Assembly: GCA_016870115.1 (NCBI GenBank)
Contig: VGCH01000001.1
Coordinates: 248,001-312,000, forward strand
DNA from: Alphaproteobacteria bacterium
GTDB taxonomy: Bacteria; Pseudomonadota; Alphaproteobacteria; Reyranellales; Reyranellaceae
Direction of reading: 5' to 3'
DNA length: 64,000 bases
Shown: positions 44,998 to 54,075 of the stretch, piece by piece
How positions within the stretch are numbered: the first letter of the stretch is position 1
Layout: each line of letters begins with the position of its first letter
The notes under the pieces: model-generated
Seen by the model: only the letters and a program-made list of their open reading frames with translations
The model's database searches: none
What the model was told of the DNA's origin: nothing
Program-made: the position numbers and the translations under genes

Positions 44998-45830
44998 GCG
45001 CCGCCGCTCGGGCCCGCGCCACCTGGCGCCGGCTGAAATTTGGCCTGCCCACCGTGCTGGGCCTGCGGCGGGGCGGCTGGTTCATCCCGCATCGCTACGC
45101 CGCCGATCTCGATCCGCCGGGGTCAATCGCGCCCTACCCGGCCATCGAGCGCCTGTTCGAGGCTGCGACCCCCGGCTTCGAGGCGATGCTCGATCTGGTG
45201 GACGGTCACGCCGCCGAGCTTGAGACGCTGCGGCCGCTGTTCGAGCAGGCCTGGTTCCCCGGCCTCGATGCCGCCGTCGCCTGGACCCTGATGCGCGAGC
45301 GCCGGCCGGGTCGCGTGATCGAGATCGGCTCCGGCCACTCGACGCGCCTGCTGGCCAACGCGCTGCGGGGGGCCGCCGAGATCGTGGCGATCGATCCGGA
45401 GCCGCGGGCCGACATCGCGGGCCTGCCGGGTGTGCGGGTCGAGGCGACGACGCTTCAGCGCGCGCCGGCCGGCCTGTTCGAGACGCTCGGCCCGGGCGAC
45501 GTGCTCTTCATCGACTCCAGCCACATCCTGATGCCGGGCAGCGATGTCGATTTTCTGCTGAACCGCGTCGTGCCGACCCTGCCGCCGCGCACATTGCTTC
45601 ACATCCACGACATCTTCCTGCCGTTCGACTATCCCGCCGCCTGGGCGTGGCGTAACTACAACGAGCAGCAGGGAGTGGTTCCGCTGATGACAGCCGGCGC
45701 CTTCGTTCCCGTCTTCTCAAGCGTCTGGGCCGAGCGGCGCCTCGCCGCGCGCGTCGCGCGATCGGTGGTGCGCCGCCTGCCGTTCCCGGCCGACGCGCTG
45801 GCCACCAGCCTGTGGCTGGAGCGGCGGTGA
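44994..45830 (+). CDS. Class I SAM-dependent methyltransferase (Methyltransf_24-like)
   Basis: 278 residues. Motif I GRVIEIGSGHSTRLLANAL, the acidic strand-2 end EIVAIDPEPRADI and the DVLFIDSSHILMPGSDVDF segment are typical of O-methyltransferases acting on sugars or small molecules. HIHDIFLPFDYP and WRNYNEQQ fit the family. It starts at a GTG that overlaps the MBL gene (GTGA) and is overlapped by the cyclase. Confidence 0.85.
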   Translation: MSAAARARATWRRLKFGLPTVLGLRRGGWFIPHRYAADLDPPGSIAPYPAIERLFEAATPGFEAMLDLVDGHAAELETLRPLFEQAWFPGLDAAVAWTLMRERRPGRVIEIGSGHSTRLLANALRGAAEIVAIDPEPRADIAGLPGVRVEATTLQRAPAGLFETLGPGDVLFIDSSHILMPGSDVDFLLNRVVPTLPPRTLLHIHDIFLPFDYPAAWAWRNYNEQQGVVPLMTAGAFVPVFSSVWAERRLAARVARSVVRRLPFPADALATSLWLERR

Positions 45831-47182
45831 GCGCGTTCGACCAACTGCGGGCCTGGATCTTCGACGATACCCGCGCGCGCGATCTGCCGGCGCGGGTACG
45901 GCGGTCGCTCGCCGAGCAGCGTGAACGCAGCGAGATCCTGATCGGCTGGATCCAGTTCGCGATCGTGATTTTCCTCGCCAGCGTCTTCGAGCTGGCACCG
46001 ATGGCGCAGGGCGTGGTGCAGGCGAACTACGCCCTCGAGGCCGAGGCGCTGGTCGGCTACGGCGCCTTCTGCGCCCTTCGCCTGGTGCTCGCCCACCGCC
46101 GGCGCCTCGCCGAGTGGATGCTGTACCTGTCGGTGGTGGTCGACATCGCGCTGCTGATGTTCCTGATCTATTCGTTCCACCTCAAGTACGACCAGTCCGC
46201 CGCTTTCGTGCTGAAGGTGCCGACGCTGTTCTACTGCTTCCTGTTCATCGCGCTGCGCGCGCTGCGCTTCGACGCATGACTGGTGCTTTTCACCGGCGTC
46301 TGCACCGCGTTGGGATGGGCCGGCATGATCGGCTTCGTGCTGTCGGGGGAAGGTGGTCCGCCCAACCGTACCCGGAACTTCGTCGAGTACATGACCTCGA
46401 ACTCCCTGCTGATCGGCGCGGAGGTCGACAAGATCATCGCCATCCTGCTCGCCACCTCCGTTCTGGCGCTCGCGATCTCGCGCACGCGCCGGCTGATGGA
46501 CCGCGCCGTCACCGAGAGCGCCGCCGCGCGCGACCTCTCGCGCTTCCTCGATCCGGGTGTGGCCGCCCGCATTCGGACCTCCGAAACCGTGCGGGCCGGC
46601 GAGGGCGATGTCCGCGATGTCGCGATCCTGATGCTCGATCTGCGCGGCTTCTCGCGGCTCGCCACCGTGCTGGAACCCGGCGAGGTGATGACGGCCCTGC
46701 AGGACTACCAGGCGCGCTTCTGCCCCTTGATCACGGCCCATGGCGGCAGCATCGACAAGTTTCTGGGCGACGGCATTCTCGCCTCGTTCGGCGCGGTCAG
46801 CCCCTCACCCACCGCCGCCGCCGACGCGCTGCGGGCGGCCGATGACGCCATCGCGGCGACGGAGGCCTGGCGCGCGGCGCGCATCGCCGCCGGCGCGCGG
46901 CCGATCGATGTGGGACTGGCCGTGGCGTCGGGGCGCGTCGTGTTCGGAGCGGTGGGCGATGGCGACCGGCTGGAATTCACCGTGATCGGCGAGGCCGTGA
47001 ACCTCGCGGCCAAGCTCGAAAAGCACAATAAGACCGAGGGTGTGAGCGCCCTCACCGACGACAAGACCTGGCAGCGGGCGCTCGCGCAGGGCTACGCCGG
47101 ACCGGCCGGGCGCGAGCATCGGGCCGGTCGGCGGGTCGAGGGCGTCGGCGAACCTGTCGATATTGTGGTGCTGGCGGCGTGA
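45827..47182 (+). pseudogene. Class III adenylate/guanylate cyclase with membrane domain, interrupted by an in-frame TGA
   Basis: The frame is intact across 452 codons except for TGA at 46277-46279 between RFDA and LVLFTGVC, a place suited to Trp (TGG). The N-terminal half has about six TM helices (IGWIQFAIVIFLASVFEL; YLSVVVDIALLMFLIYS; DKIIAILLATSVLALAI). The C-terminal catalytic domain is complete: VAILMLDLRGFSRLATV (metal Asp), GGSIDKFLGDGILASFG (second Asp) and EFTVIGEAVNLAAKLE (transition-state region). It could be a pseudogene, an error, or a UGA readthrough product. An internal start could express only the cyclase part. Confidence 0.87.
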
Positions 47183-47285
47183 AATGGCCCCATCAGCGAG
47201 GTCGGGCGCCCGTCGGCCCGCCTTGCCCTTTGGGGCGGCGCGTCCTATGTCTTGGGCCCGTCGTCCAACCGTGCGGAGCGCCGTT

Positions 47286-48002
47286 GTGAGCGGCAACTAC
47301 GACATCATCCTGATCGCGCTGGTCGCGATCTTCCTGGTCCTGAGGCTGCGGTCGGTGCTGGGCAAGCGCACCGGCAACGAGCGGCCGCCTGCGCGTGACC
47401 CCTTCACGCCACCCGCGCCGCCGCCCGCGGCACGGGGCGATGCCCCGGCCGGCAGCGACAACGTCGTCCAGATGCCGGGCACCACACCGACCCAACGCGC
47501 GCCGGCCGGCACGACCGGCCCCGGCGCCATCCGCGCGACCGTCCTGCCCACCGCGACGGCGGGTGTTTCGGCGATCCGCGGCGCCGATCCCGAGTTCGAC
47601 GCGGCCGGCTTCGCGGCCGGCGCCCGTTTCGCCTTCGGCATGATCGTCGAGGCCTTCGCGCGCGGCGACGCCAAGGCGCTGAAGCCGCTGCTCGACGCCG
47701 GCACCTACACCAGCTTCGAGAAGGCGATCCGCGACCGCGAGGCGGCGGGCGAGAAGTCGGAGACGACGCTGATCGGCTTCGAGGCGTCGGACATTTCCGC
47801 CGCCGAGCTGCGCGGCGCGACCGCGTCGGTGACCGTTCGGTTCGTAACCGAGCAGATCAACGCCGTGCGCAACAGCGAAGGGCTGGTGGTCGACGGCAAT
47901 CCGAACGAGGTGCAGAAGGTTGTCGATCTCTGGACCTTCGAGCGCGACACCGGGTCCCGCGATCCCAACTGGTTCCTCGTCAGGACCGACAGCGAAGGCT
48001 GA
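47286..48002 (+). CDS. Tim44/TimA-like membrane-anchored protein
   Basis: 238 residues from GTG at 47286: one N-terminal TM (YDIILIALVAIFLVLRLRSVLG), a Pro/Ala/Thr-rich linker to about residue 115, and a Tim44-like domain (FAFGMIVEAFARGDAKALKPLL; VTVRFVTEQINAVRNSEGLVVDGN). Alphaproteobacterial TimA is an inner-membrane protein related to the mitochondrial Tim44 import factor. Its usual neighbour mltA follows directly. Confidence 0.88.
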   Translation: MSGNYDIILIALVAIFLVLRLRSVLGKRTGNERPPARDPFTPPAPPPAARGDAPAGSDNVVQMPGTTPTQRAPAGTTGPGAIRATVLPTATAGVSAIRGADPEFDAAGFAAGARFAFGMIVEAFARGDAKALKPLLDAGTYTSFEKAIRDREAAGEKSETTLIGFEASDISAAELRGATASVTVRFVTEQINAVRNSEGLVVDGNPNEVQKVVDLWTFERDTGSRDPNWFLVRTDSEG

Positions 48003-48009
48003 GATAGCG

Positions 48010-49110
48010 GTGCGGGCGCTCCGGCCGATCTTGATCGGCATCCTGGCGGCGCTGACGCTGGGCGCCTGCGGAGAGGCGCCGCCGACTGCTTCGGCGCCGC
48101 CGCGGACGGCGATGTCGCCGACATCCTTCAACGAGATTCCCGGCTGGGCCGACGACCGACAGGGCGAGGCGCTCGTTGCCTTCCGCCGCTCCTGTCCCCG
48201 CCTGGTCGCCGCCGCCGACAGCCGCATCCAGACCGATGGCGGCAAGAAGGTGGTGACGGCGGCCGAGTGGAAGCAGATCTGCGACGCCGCCGCACCGATC
48301 AAGGCCGACGATCACCGCGCGGCCCGCCGTTTCTTCGAGAGCAACTTCCGGCCGCTGGTCGTCGAGGCGCCGGGCCACTTCACCGGCTACTACGAGCCCG
48401 AAATCCGCGGCAGTCGCGCGCCGTCGCGTCTTGCGACGACGCCGGTCTATCGGCGCCCGCCCGATCTCACCGACCGGCCGTACCTGACGCGCGCCGAAAT
48501 CGAGCAGGGCGCGCTGCGCGGTCGTGGTCTGGAGATCGCCTGGGTGCAGGATCCAGTGGCGCTGTTCGAGGTCCAGGTCCAGGGCAGCGGCCGGTTGCAG
48601 CTCGCCGAGGGCGGCGTCCTCCATCTCGGATTCGACGGCACCAACAACCGGCCCTACACCGCGATCGGTGGCGTGCTGGCGCAGATGGGCGCCCTGAAAC
48701 GCGAGGAGATCAACTGGCCCGCGATCCGGGACTGGCTGAAGCGCAACCCGCAGCAGGCGCGCGACGTGATGCGGCGCAACGAGCGTTACGTGTTCTTCAA
48801 GGAATCGCGCTCCGCCGGCGCCACCGGCGCACAAGGCGTGGTGCTGACCGCCCAGCGCAGCATGGCGGTCGACCCGGCCTTCACGCCCTTCGGGACGCCG
48901 ATCTGGATCGACACCGCCCGCCCGGTGACCGGCCGCGCCGGCGCGACCGAACTCTATCGCCGCCTGACCGTGGCGCAGGACAGCGGCGCTGCCATCAAGG
49001 GCGCGGCGCGCGGCGACATCTTCTTCGGCGACGGCGCGCCCGCCGCCGACTGGGCCGGCCGCATGAACAGCCCCGGCCGCGCCGTGATCCTCATTCCCAA
49101 TCGCGGCTGA
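48010..49110 (+). CDS. mltA: Membrane-bound lytic murein transglycosylase A
   Basis: 366 residues from GTG at 48010, with a lipoprotein signal (LRPILIGILAALTLGAC). The MltA core shows GHFTGYYEPEIRGSRA and FEVQVQGSGRLQLAEGG, and the C-terminal 3D domain shows VDPAFTPFGTPIWIDT and AQDSGAAIKGAARGDIFFG (catalytic Asp). It cleaves peptidoglycan to 1,6-anhydromuropeptides at the outer membrane. It starts 7 bases after the Tim44-like gene. Confidence 0.95.
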   Translation: MRALRPILIGILAALTLGACGEAPPTASAPPRTAMSPTSFNEIPGWADDRQGEALVAFRRSCPRLVAAADSRIQTDGGKKVVTAAEWKQICDAAAPIKADDHRAARRFFESNFRPLVVEAPGHFTGYYEPEIRGSRAPSRLATTPVYRRPPDLTDRPYLTRAEIEQGALRGRGLEIAWVQDPVALFEVQVQGSGRLQLAEGGVLHLGFDGTNNRPYTAIGGVLAQMGALKREEINWPAIRDWLKRNPQQARDVMRRNERYVFFKESRSAGATGAQGVVLTAQRSMAVDPAFTPFGTPIWIDTARPVTGRAGATELYRRLTVAQDSGAAIKGAARGDIFFGDGAPAADWAGRMNSPGRAVILIPNRG

Positions 49111-49186
49111 TCCGGCTGATTCCAACGGGATCGGAAAGGCTCCGCGGCGTGTTGCGCGGCGCTTGGGCCGCTGCCATCTTCGACGC

Positions 49187-49981
49187 GTGTCGTCCCCCGC
49201 TCCTCCGTCCAGGCCTGCACGCGTCGCGCTGTTCGTGACCTGTCTCGTCGATCTCTTCCGGCCGTCGGTCGGCTTCGCGGCGGTGCGCCTGCTCGAAGCC
49301 GCGGGCTGCACCGTCGAGGTTCCCGCGCCCCAGGTCTGCTGCGGCCAGCCCGCCTACAATTCCGGCGACCGGGCCGGCACCAAGGCCATCGCCCGCGTGA
49401 CGATCGAGGCGCTGGAGGGCTTCGACGCGATCGTCGCACCGTCGGGTTCCTGCGCCGGCATGATCTCGCACCACTATCCGGCGCTCTTCGACGACGAGCC
49501 GGCTTTCGCCGCGCGCGCCCGCGCCGTGGCGGCGCGCACCCATGAGCTGGTGTCGTTTCTGGTCGATGTCATGGGGATGGAGCGCGTCACCGCGCGCTTC
49601 GACGGCGCGGTCACCTACCACGATTCCTGCTCGGGCCTGCGCGAACTGGGCGTGAAGGGCCAGCCGCGCCGGCTGCTCGCATCCGTCGCCGGTCTGGAGC
49701 TTCGCGAGATGGCAACGCCCGAGGTTTGCTGCGGCTTCGGTGGCACCTTCTGCGTCAAGTATCCCGAGATTTCCGACGCCATGGTGTCGGAGAAGACCGA
49801 CGACATCGCGGCGACGGGCGCCGGCACGCTGCTGGCGGGCGATCTGGGGTGTCTGCTGAACATGGCCGGCAAGCTGCGTCGCCAGGGCAGCGCGGTCGAG
49901 GTCCGCCACGTCGCCGAAGTGCTGGCCGGCAGCCTCGACGACGCGCCGATCGGCCAGCCCGAACCCGTGCGGAGCCGCTAG
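49187..49981 (+). CDS. lutA: Lactate utilization protein A (cysteine-rich CCG-domain subunit)
   Basis: 264 residues from GTG at 49187 (a TTG at 49163 is possible). It has two CCG motifs typical of heterodisulfide-reductase-like subunits: VCCGQPAYNSGDRAG and VCCGFGGTFCVKYPE, with supporting SGSCAGMISHHYP and YHDSCSGLRELGV. LutABC oxidises L-lactate to pyruvate in the cytoplasm. lutB follows 3 bases later. Confidence 0.95.
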   Translation: MSSPAPPSRPARVALFVTCLVDLFRPSVGFAAVRLLEAAGCTVEVPAPQVCCGQPAYNSGDRAGTKAIARVTIEALEGFDAIVAPSGSCAGMISHHYPALFDDEPAFAARARAVAARTHELVSFLVDVMGMERVTARFDGAVTYHDSCSGLRELGVKGQPRRLLASVAGLELREMATPEVCCGFGGTFCVKYPEISDAMVSEKTDDIAATGAGTLLAGDLGCLLNMAGKLRRQGSAVEVRHVAEVLAGSLDDAPIGQPEPVRSR

Positions 49982-49984
49982 GCC

Positions 49985-51406
49985 ATGCGCTCGACCGCCC
50001 ACGCCTTCCGCGGCAACGTCACGGGCGCGCTCAGCGACGCCAATCTCCAGGACTCGCTGTCGAAGCTGAAGAAGGGCTTCTCCGAGCGCCGGCGCCAGGC
50101 GGCCGAACGGCTGCCCGAGTTCGAGGCGCTGCGTGACGCGGCGCGGGACATCAAGAACCACTCGCTGGCAAACCTCGATTTCTACCTCGAGACCTTCGAG
50201 GCGAAGGTGGTGGCGCTGGGCGGCCACGTGCACTGGGCGCCGACCGCCGAGGATGCGCGCCGCATCATCGGCGAGCTCTGCCGGGAGGCGGGGGCCCGCA
50301 CGGTCGCCAAGTCCAAGTCGATGGTGGCCGAGGAGATCGCGCTCAACGATCATCTCGAGGCGCTCGGCATCGCGCCCATCGAGACCGATCTCGGCGAGTA
50401 CATCATCCAGCTGCGCGGCGAGCCGCCCAGCCACATCATCGCGCCGGCCGTCCACCTGACCAAGGACCAGGTCGCCGACACCTTCCTCGCCCATCACGGC
50501 AAGCTGGGCTACGACAAGCGCCTCACCGAGCGCAATGATCTGGTGGCCGAGGCGCGCGCGGTGCTGCGCCAGAAATTCATCGACGCCGACGTCGGCATCA
50601 CCGGCGCGAATTTCCTGATCGCCGAGACCGGCAGTTCGATCCTGGTGACCAACGAGGGCAACGCCGATCTCTCCAACACACTGCCGCGCACCCACATCGT
50701 GCTGGCCAGCATCGAGAAGGTGATCCCGACTCTCGAGGATCTCGGCGTGCTGCTGCGTGTGCTGGCACGCTCCGCCACCGGCCAGGAATCGTCGGCCTAC
50801 ACGACGTTGAACACCGGCCCGCGCCGCGCCGACGATCTCGACGGGCCCGAGGCCTATCACGTCGTGATCCTGGACAATGGCCGCTCGCAGGTTCTGGGGA
50901 CCGAGATGCAGGAGATGCTGCGCTGCATCCGCTGCGGCGCCTGCATGAACCATTGCCCGGTCTATGGCGCGATCGGCGGCCATGCCTACGGTTGGGTCTA
51001 TCCCGGTCCGATCGGCGCGGTGCTGAACCCGCAGCTGATCGGCCTCGAGGAGGCGGGCGACCTGCCCAATGCCTCGACCTTCTGCGGCCGCTGCGAGAGC
51101 GTGTGCCCGGTACGCATCCCGCTGCCCGGTCTGATGCGGCATTGGCGCGAACGCGAGTTCGAGCGGCATCTCAAGCCCTCGGCGATGCGGCAGGGCCTGG
51201 CGCTCTGGCGCTTCGTCGCTGAGCGGCCGCGCCTCTACCGCGCGCTCACCGGCCTCGCCAACCGCGTGCTGGCGCTGTTCGGCCGGGCCGAGGGCGCCTA
51301 CAGCGCGCTGCCGCTGGCCGGCGGCTGGACAGCGGCGCGCGACCTGCCGGCACCGCAGCCCGGCGGGACCTTCCATGCCCAGTGGGCCCGGGGACGTCGC
51401 CGATGA
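49985..51406 (+). CDS. lutB: Lactate utilization iron-sulfur protein B
   Basis: 473 residues. The N-terminal LutB domain shows VAKSKSMVAEEIALNDHLE and TGANFLIAETGSSILVTNEG. The C-terminal ferredoxin part has two cluster motifs (CIRCGACMNHCPVYGAIGG and TFCGRCESVCPVRIPLPGL). It transfers electrons from lactate. It overlaps lutC by 4 bases. Confidence 0.96.
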   Translation: MRSTAHAFRGNVTGALSDANLQDSLSKLKKGFSERRRQAAERLPEFEALRDAARDIKNHSLANLDFYLETFEAKVVALGGHVHWAPTAEDARRIIGELCREAGARTVAKSKSMVAEEIALNDHLEALGIAPIETDLGEYIIQLRGEPPSHIIAPAVHLTKDQVADTFLAHHGKLGYDKRLTERNDLVAEARAVLRQKFIDADVGITGANFLIAETGSSILVTNEGNADLSNTLPRTHIVLASIEKVIPTLEDLGVLLRVLARSATGQESSAYTTLNTGPRRADDLDGPEAYHVVILDNGRSQVLGTEMQEMLRCIRCGACMNHCPVYGAIGGHAYGWVYPGPIGAVLNPQLIGLEEAGDLPNASTFCGRCESVCPVRIPLPGLMRHWREREFERHLKPSAMRQGLALWRFVAERPRLYRALTGLANRVLALFGRAEGAYSALPLAGGWTAARDLPAPQPGGTFHAQWARGRRR

Positions 51407-52074
51407 GCGCGCGCGGCCAGATGCTGGACGCCATTCGCCGCTCGCTGAAGCGCGGCCCGCTCACGGGCCCGGCGCGGGACGCCGCCGAAGCACGGCTGGC
51501 GGCGCCGGTCCGGGGCCCCGTGCCCAAGCGCGCCGATCTCGATCACGCGGGCCAGGTGGCGCTGTTCTGCCAGTGGGCGGAGACCAACAACGCGAGCGTC
51601 GCGCGGGTCGGCGCGGGCGAGGTGCCGGCGGAGATCGCGGGCTGGCTGAAGCGCAACAACCTGCCGGCGCGTGCGGCCATGGCGCCCTCAGCCGAGCTCG
51701 ACCGCTACGACTGGGCCAGCCAGAAGCTGCTCGAGCTGCGCCGGGGGATCGCGGTGCCCGACGACCAGGTGGCGATCACCGGCGCCTTCGCCGCCATCGC
51801 CGAGACAGGCACGCTGGTCATGGCATCGGGCCCCGGCCATCCGGTGACGCTCAACCTGCTGCCCGAGACGCATGTCGTCGTGCTGCGCGAACAGGACATC
51901 GTCGGCGGCTACGAGACGGTGTGGGAGCGGCTGCGCGCCGCCTACGGCCGGGGTGCGATGCCGCGCACTGTGAACACCATCACCGGTCCCTCGCGCACCG
52001 GCGATATCGAGCAGACGATCGAGCTCGGCGCGCACGGACCGCGGCGCATGCACATCGTGGTGGTGCGGCCGTGA
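51403..52074 (+). CDS. lutC: Lactate utilization protein C
   Basis: 223 residues of the LUD (DUF162) domain: VAITGAFAAIAETGTLVMAS, NLLPETHVVVLREQDIVGGY and the C-terminal ITGPSRTGDIEQTIELGAHG. The start at 51403 overlaps the lutB stop (ATGA), and its stop overlaps the GTG start of a methyltransferase gene. No GntR-type lutR is present. Confidence 0.95.
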   Translation: MSARGQMLDAIRRSLKRGPLTGPARDAAEARLAAPVRGPVPKRADLDHAGQVALFCQWAETNNASVARVGAGEVPAEIAGWLKRNNLPARAAMAPSAELDRYDWASQKLLELRRGIAVPDDQVAITGAFAAIAETGTLVMASGPGHPVTLNLLPETHVVVLREQDIVGGYETVWERLRAAYGRGAMPRTVNTITGPSRTGDIEQTIELGAHGPRRMHIVVVRP

Positions 52075-52811
52075 GCGAGCCTGCCGCCGGCGCGGAGATC
52101 CGTGTCGTCGGCACGTCGGTCGGCCGCGAGGTCGAGGCCATGCTGGAGCGCGTCGGGGCGGCGTGCGGCCGGCGCGCCCCGCGCATCCTGCAGGTCGGAT
52201 CGCGCACCCATGTGTCGGACCGCAACGAGCGCAACTGGCGGGCCATGTGCACGAAGCGCTTCGGCGCGAAGTCGAAGTTCGTCGGGCTCGATCTGGTCGA
52301 CGGACCGCACGTCGACATGGTGCTGGATATCGGCTGCGATCCGCGCACGCTTGCGGCGCGCTTCGGCGAGGAGCGGTTCGACCTGGTGATCTGCTGCCAT
52401 GTGCTGGAGCATGTGCGTCACCCCGCGCGCGCGGCCCGCAACATCGAGACGCTGCTGCGGCCCGGCGGGCACGCCCACGTCGCGACGCCGTGGTCGCAGG
52501 CCTTCCACGCCGAGCCCGACGATTTCTGGCGCTTTTCCGTGCGCGGCCTGATGGAGTTGTTCGGCCGCCTCGAGATCGTGCAGGCCTTCTACAGCGGCGG
52601 CGATGTCGGGCTCGATGTCGCCTATCGCGTGGTGCGCGAGGACGGTCCGGAGCTGGGCCCGCGCGCCGGCGCGGTCGAGCGCGGACTGTTCCAGCTCGTG
52701 CTCGACCACGAGGACAATCGCGCGGTGCTGGCGCGGCAGGCGACCGAACGCCTGCCGGTGTCGCGCACCTGGATGCCAACCCTGTTCGTGAACATCGTGG
52801 GACGCAGATGA
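52071..52811 (+). CDS. Class I SAM-dependent methyltransferase
   Basis: 246 residues from a GTG overlapping the lutC stop (GTGA). ILQVGSRTHVSDRNERNWR replaces a standard motif I; FDLVICCHVLEHVRHPARA, the signature of Methyltransf_11-type enzymes, and LLRPGGHAHVATPWSQAFH follow. The target is unknown. It overlaps a 2-oxoglutarate oxygenase gene, so both are translationally coupled to lutABC. Confidence 0.84.
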   Translation: MSEPAAGAEIRVVGTSVGREVEAMLERVGAACGRRAPRILQVGSRTHVSDRNERNWRAMCTKRFGAKSKFVGLDLVDGPHVDMVLDIGCDPRTLAARFGEERFDLVICCHVLEHVRHPARAARNIETLLRPGGHAHVATPWSQAFHAEPDDFWRFSVRGLMELFGRLEIVQAFYSGGDVGLDVAYRVVREDGPELGPRAGAVERGLFQLVLDHEDNRAVLARQATERLPVSRTWMPTLFVNIVGRR

Positions 52812-53455
52812 TCGCCCGTCAGGATGTGCAGGAGATTTTCCCGACGCCGCTCTGGATCGTCGATCTGGAGGCGGCGGCGGCCCAAACGCTGAACGCCGCG
52901 TTGCGTGCGGAGATCGAGCGGCTGATCGCGCCCAAGCCCAAGCTGGCGCCCGGCAGCTCGTGGCAGACCGCCCAGGACCTGCATCGCAAGCCGGCCTTCG
53001 CCGAGTTCGCCAAGCTGGTCCTGATGGCGGCGCGCGGCGTTCAGCGCTTCCTCAAGGTCGACCAGTACACGATGGCGATCACCGGCTGCTGGGCGAACGT
53101 CAACCCGCCCGGCGCCTATCATCTGATGCACCATCACCCGAACAACTATCTGAGCGGCGTCTACTACGTCGCGATCCCGAAGGCAGGCTCGCGCATCGTC
53201 TTCCAGGATCCCCGGCCCCAGGCCTCGATGATCATGCCCAAGCCGTCGGCCTATTCACGGCTCACCGCCAACGCCGCCGACGCGGAGTGCCGCGAGGGCC
53301 GCATGGTGCTGTTCCCCGCCTGGCTGAAGCACACCGTGCCGACCAACGTCGGCGACAGCGATCGCGTCAGCATCGCCTTCAATCTGATGTTCGAGGACTT
53401 CACCGAAAAGATGTCGCCCCCCCTGTGGGAGGGCAACATGGCGCGCGGCGGCTAG
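52808..53455 (+). CDS. Putative 2OG-Fe(II) oxygenase (TIGR02466-like)
   Basis: A 215-residue double-stranded beta-helix oxygenase. Candidate iron ligands are in HLMHHHPNNYLSGVYYV and FPAWLKHTVPTNVG; the Arg that holds 2-oxoglutarate is in DRVSIAFNLMFEDF. EIFPTPLWIVDLE at the N-terminus is the usual family opening. The substrate is unknown; it may hydroxylate a protein or metabolite. The ATG overlaps the methyltransferase stop (ATGA). Confidence 0.86.
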   Translation: MIARQDVQEIFPTPLWIVDLEAAAAQTLNAALRAEIERLIAPKPKLAPGSSWQTAQDLHRKPAFAEFAKLVLMAARGVQRFLKVDQYTMAITGCWANVNPPGAYHLMHHHPNNYLSGVYYVAIPKAGSRIVFQDPRPQASMIMPKPSAYSRLTANAADAECREGRMVLFPAWLKHTVPTNVGDSDRVSIAFNLMFEDFTEKMSPPLWEGNMARGG

Positions 53456-53497
53456 AATCCGTCCGGTGCGTCCGGGTTCAACCGGACCGGCAAGCGT

Positions 53498-53950
53498 CTA
53501 CGTCGCCAGCCGCTGGACCTGGGGCAGGATCTGGTTGCGCCAGCCCGCGAGGCCCGCGCCAACGATCGAAACCGTCCCGCTCTGCACCAGGATGAAGGTC
53601 GGCACGATCGGCGTCTTCACCGCGCCGAGGAAGGGCCGTGCTTCGGACGGCCAGAAGCGGGCCTGGAACGCCTGCGACGATTTGGGCGCGTGGGCGGTGA
53701 CGAACCGGACGCGCCGAGAGAGGGGCGAGGCCTGCCACTGCGGGAAGTCCTGCTTGCTGAACACGATGCAGGGCGCGCAATCGTCGGCCGAAACGTAGAT
53801 CACCATCAGGTGATGCTGGGCGCGGGCCGGAGTTACCAGAAGACCTGCGGCCGCGGTGCCAAGAAAGAATCGCCGTTCAAGGCCGGAAGCGGCGGAGCGT
53901 TCCGGTCTGTCGTCGGGGTTGCCACCTGCACAGGGACCGATCTGGCTCAT
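53498..53950 (-). CDS. Tat-exported thioredoxin-like protein
   Basis: 150 residues from ATG at 53950 (AGGA just upstream). The N-terminus has a twin-arginine signal: LERRFFLGTAAAGLLVTPARA. The mature part begins with a thioredoxin-like strand and a CxxC (VSADDCAPCIVF), followed by TPIVPTFILVQSGTVSIVGA with a cis-Pro-like loop. Export in folded form suggests a periplasmic redox role, perhaps scavenging or sulfur-related. A longer frame to 53995 is possible. It lies downstream of the porin on the same strand. Confidence 0.78.
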   Translation of the reverse strand: MSQIGPCAGGNPDDRPERSAASGLERRFFLGTAAAGLLVTPARAQHHLMVIYVSADDCAPCIVFSKQDFPQWQASPLSRRVRFVTAHAPKSSQAFQARFWPSEARPFLGAVKTPIVPTFILVQSGTVSIVGAGLAGWRNQILPQVQRLAT

Positions 53951-54075
53951 CTGTCCTGGAGGGTTCGGGGACGGAGCACGCGCCCCGTTCTCCATTGATA
54001 GCTCGCACAATAGCCCGAAATGAAGAGAGCGGGCTTTCGCCCGCTCTCCCCAAACCGTGAAGGTTTCGACTTCGC

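Noticed and set aside
46277-46279. TGA recoded to Trp genome-wide
   Set aside because: Most genes in the window end in TGA, often inside ATGA overlaps, so TGA is a normal stop here; recoding could only be local.
49091-51376. 761-codon minus-strand frame opposite lutA and lutB
   Set aside because: Antisense shadow of two clearly functional genes; composition is typical of reversed GC-rich coding sequence.
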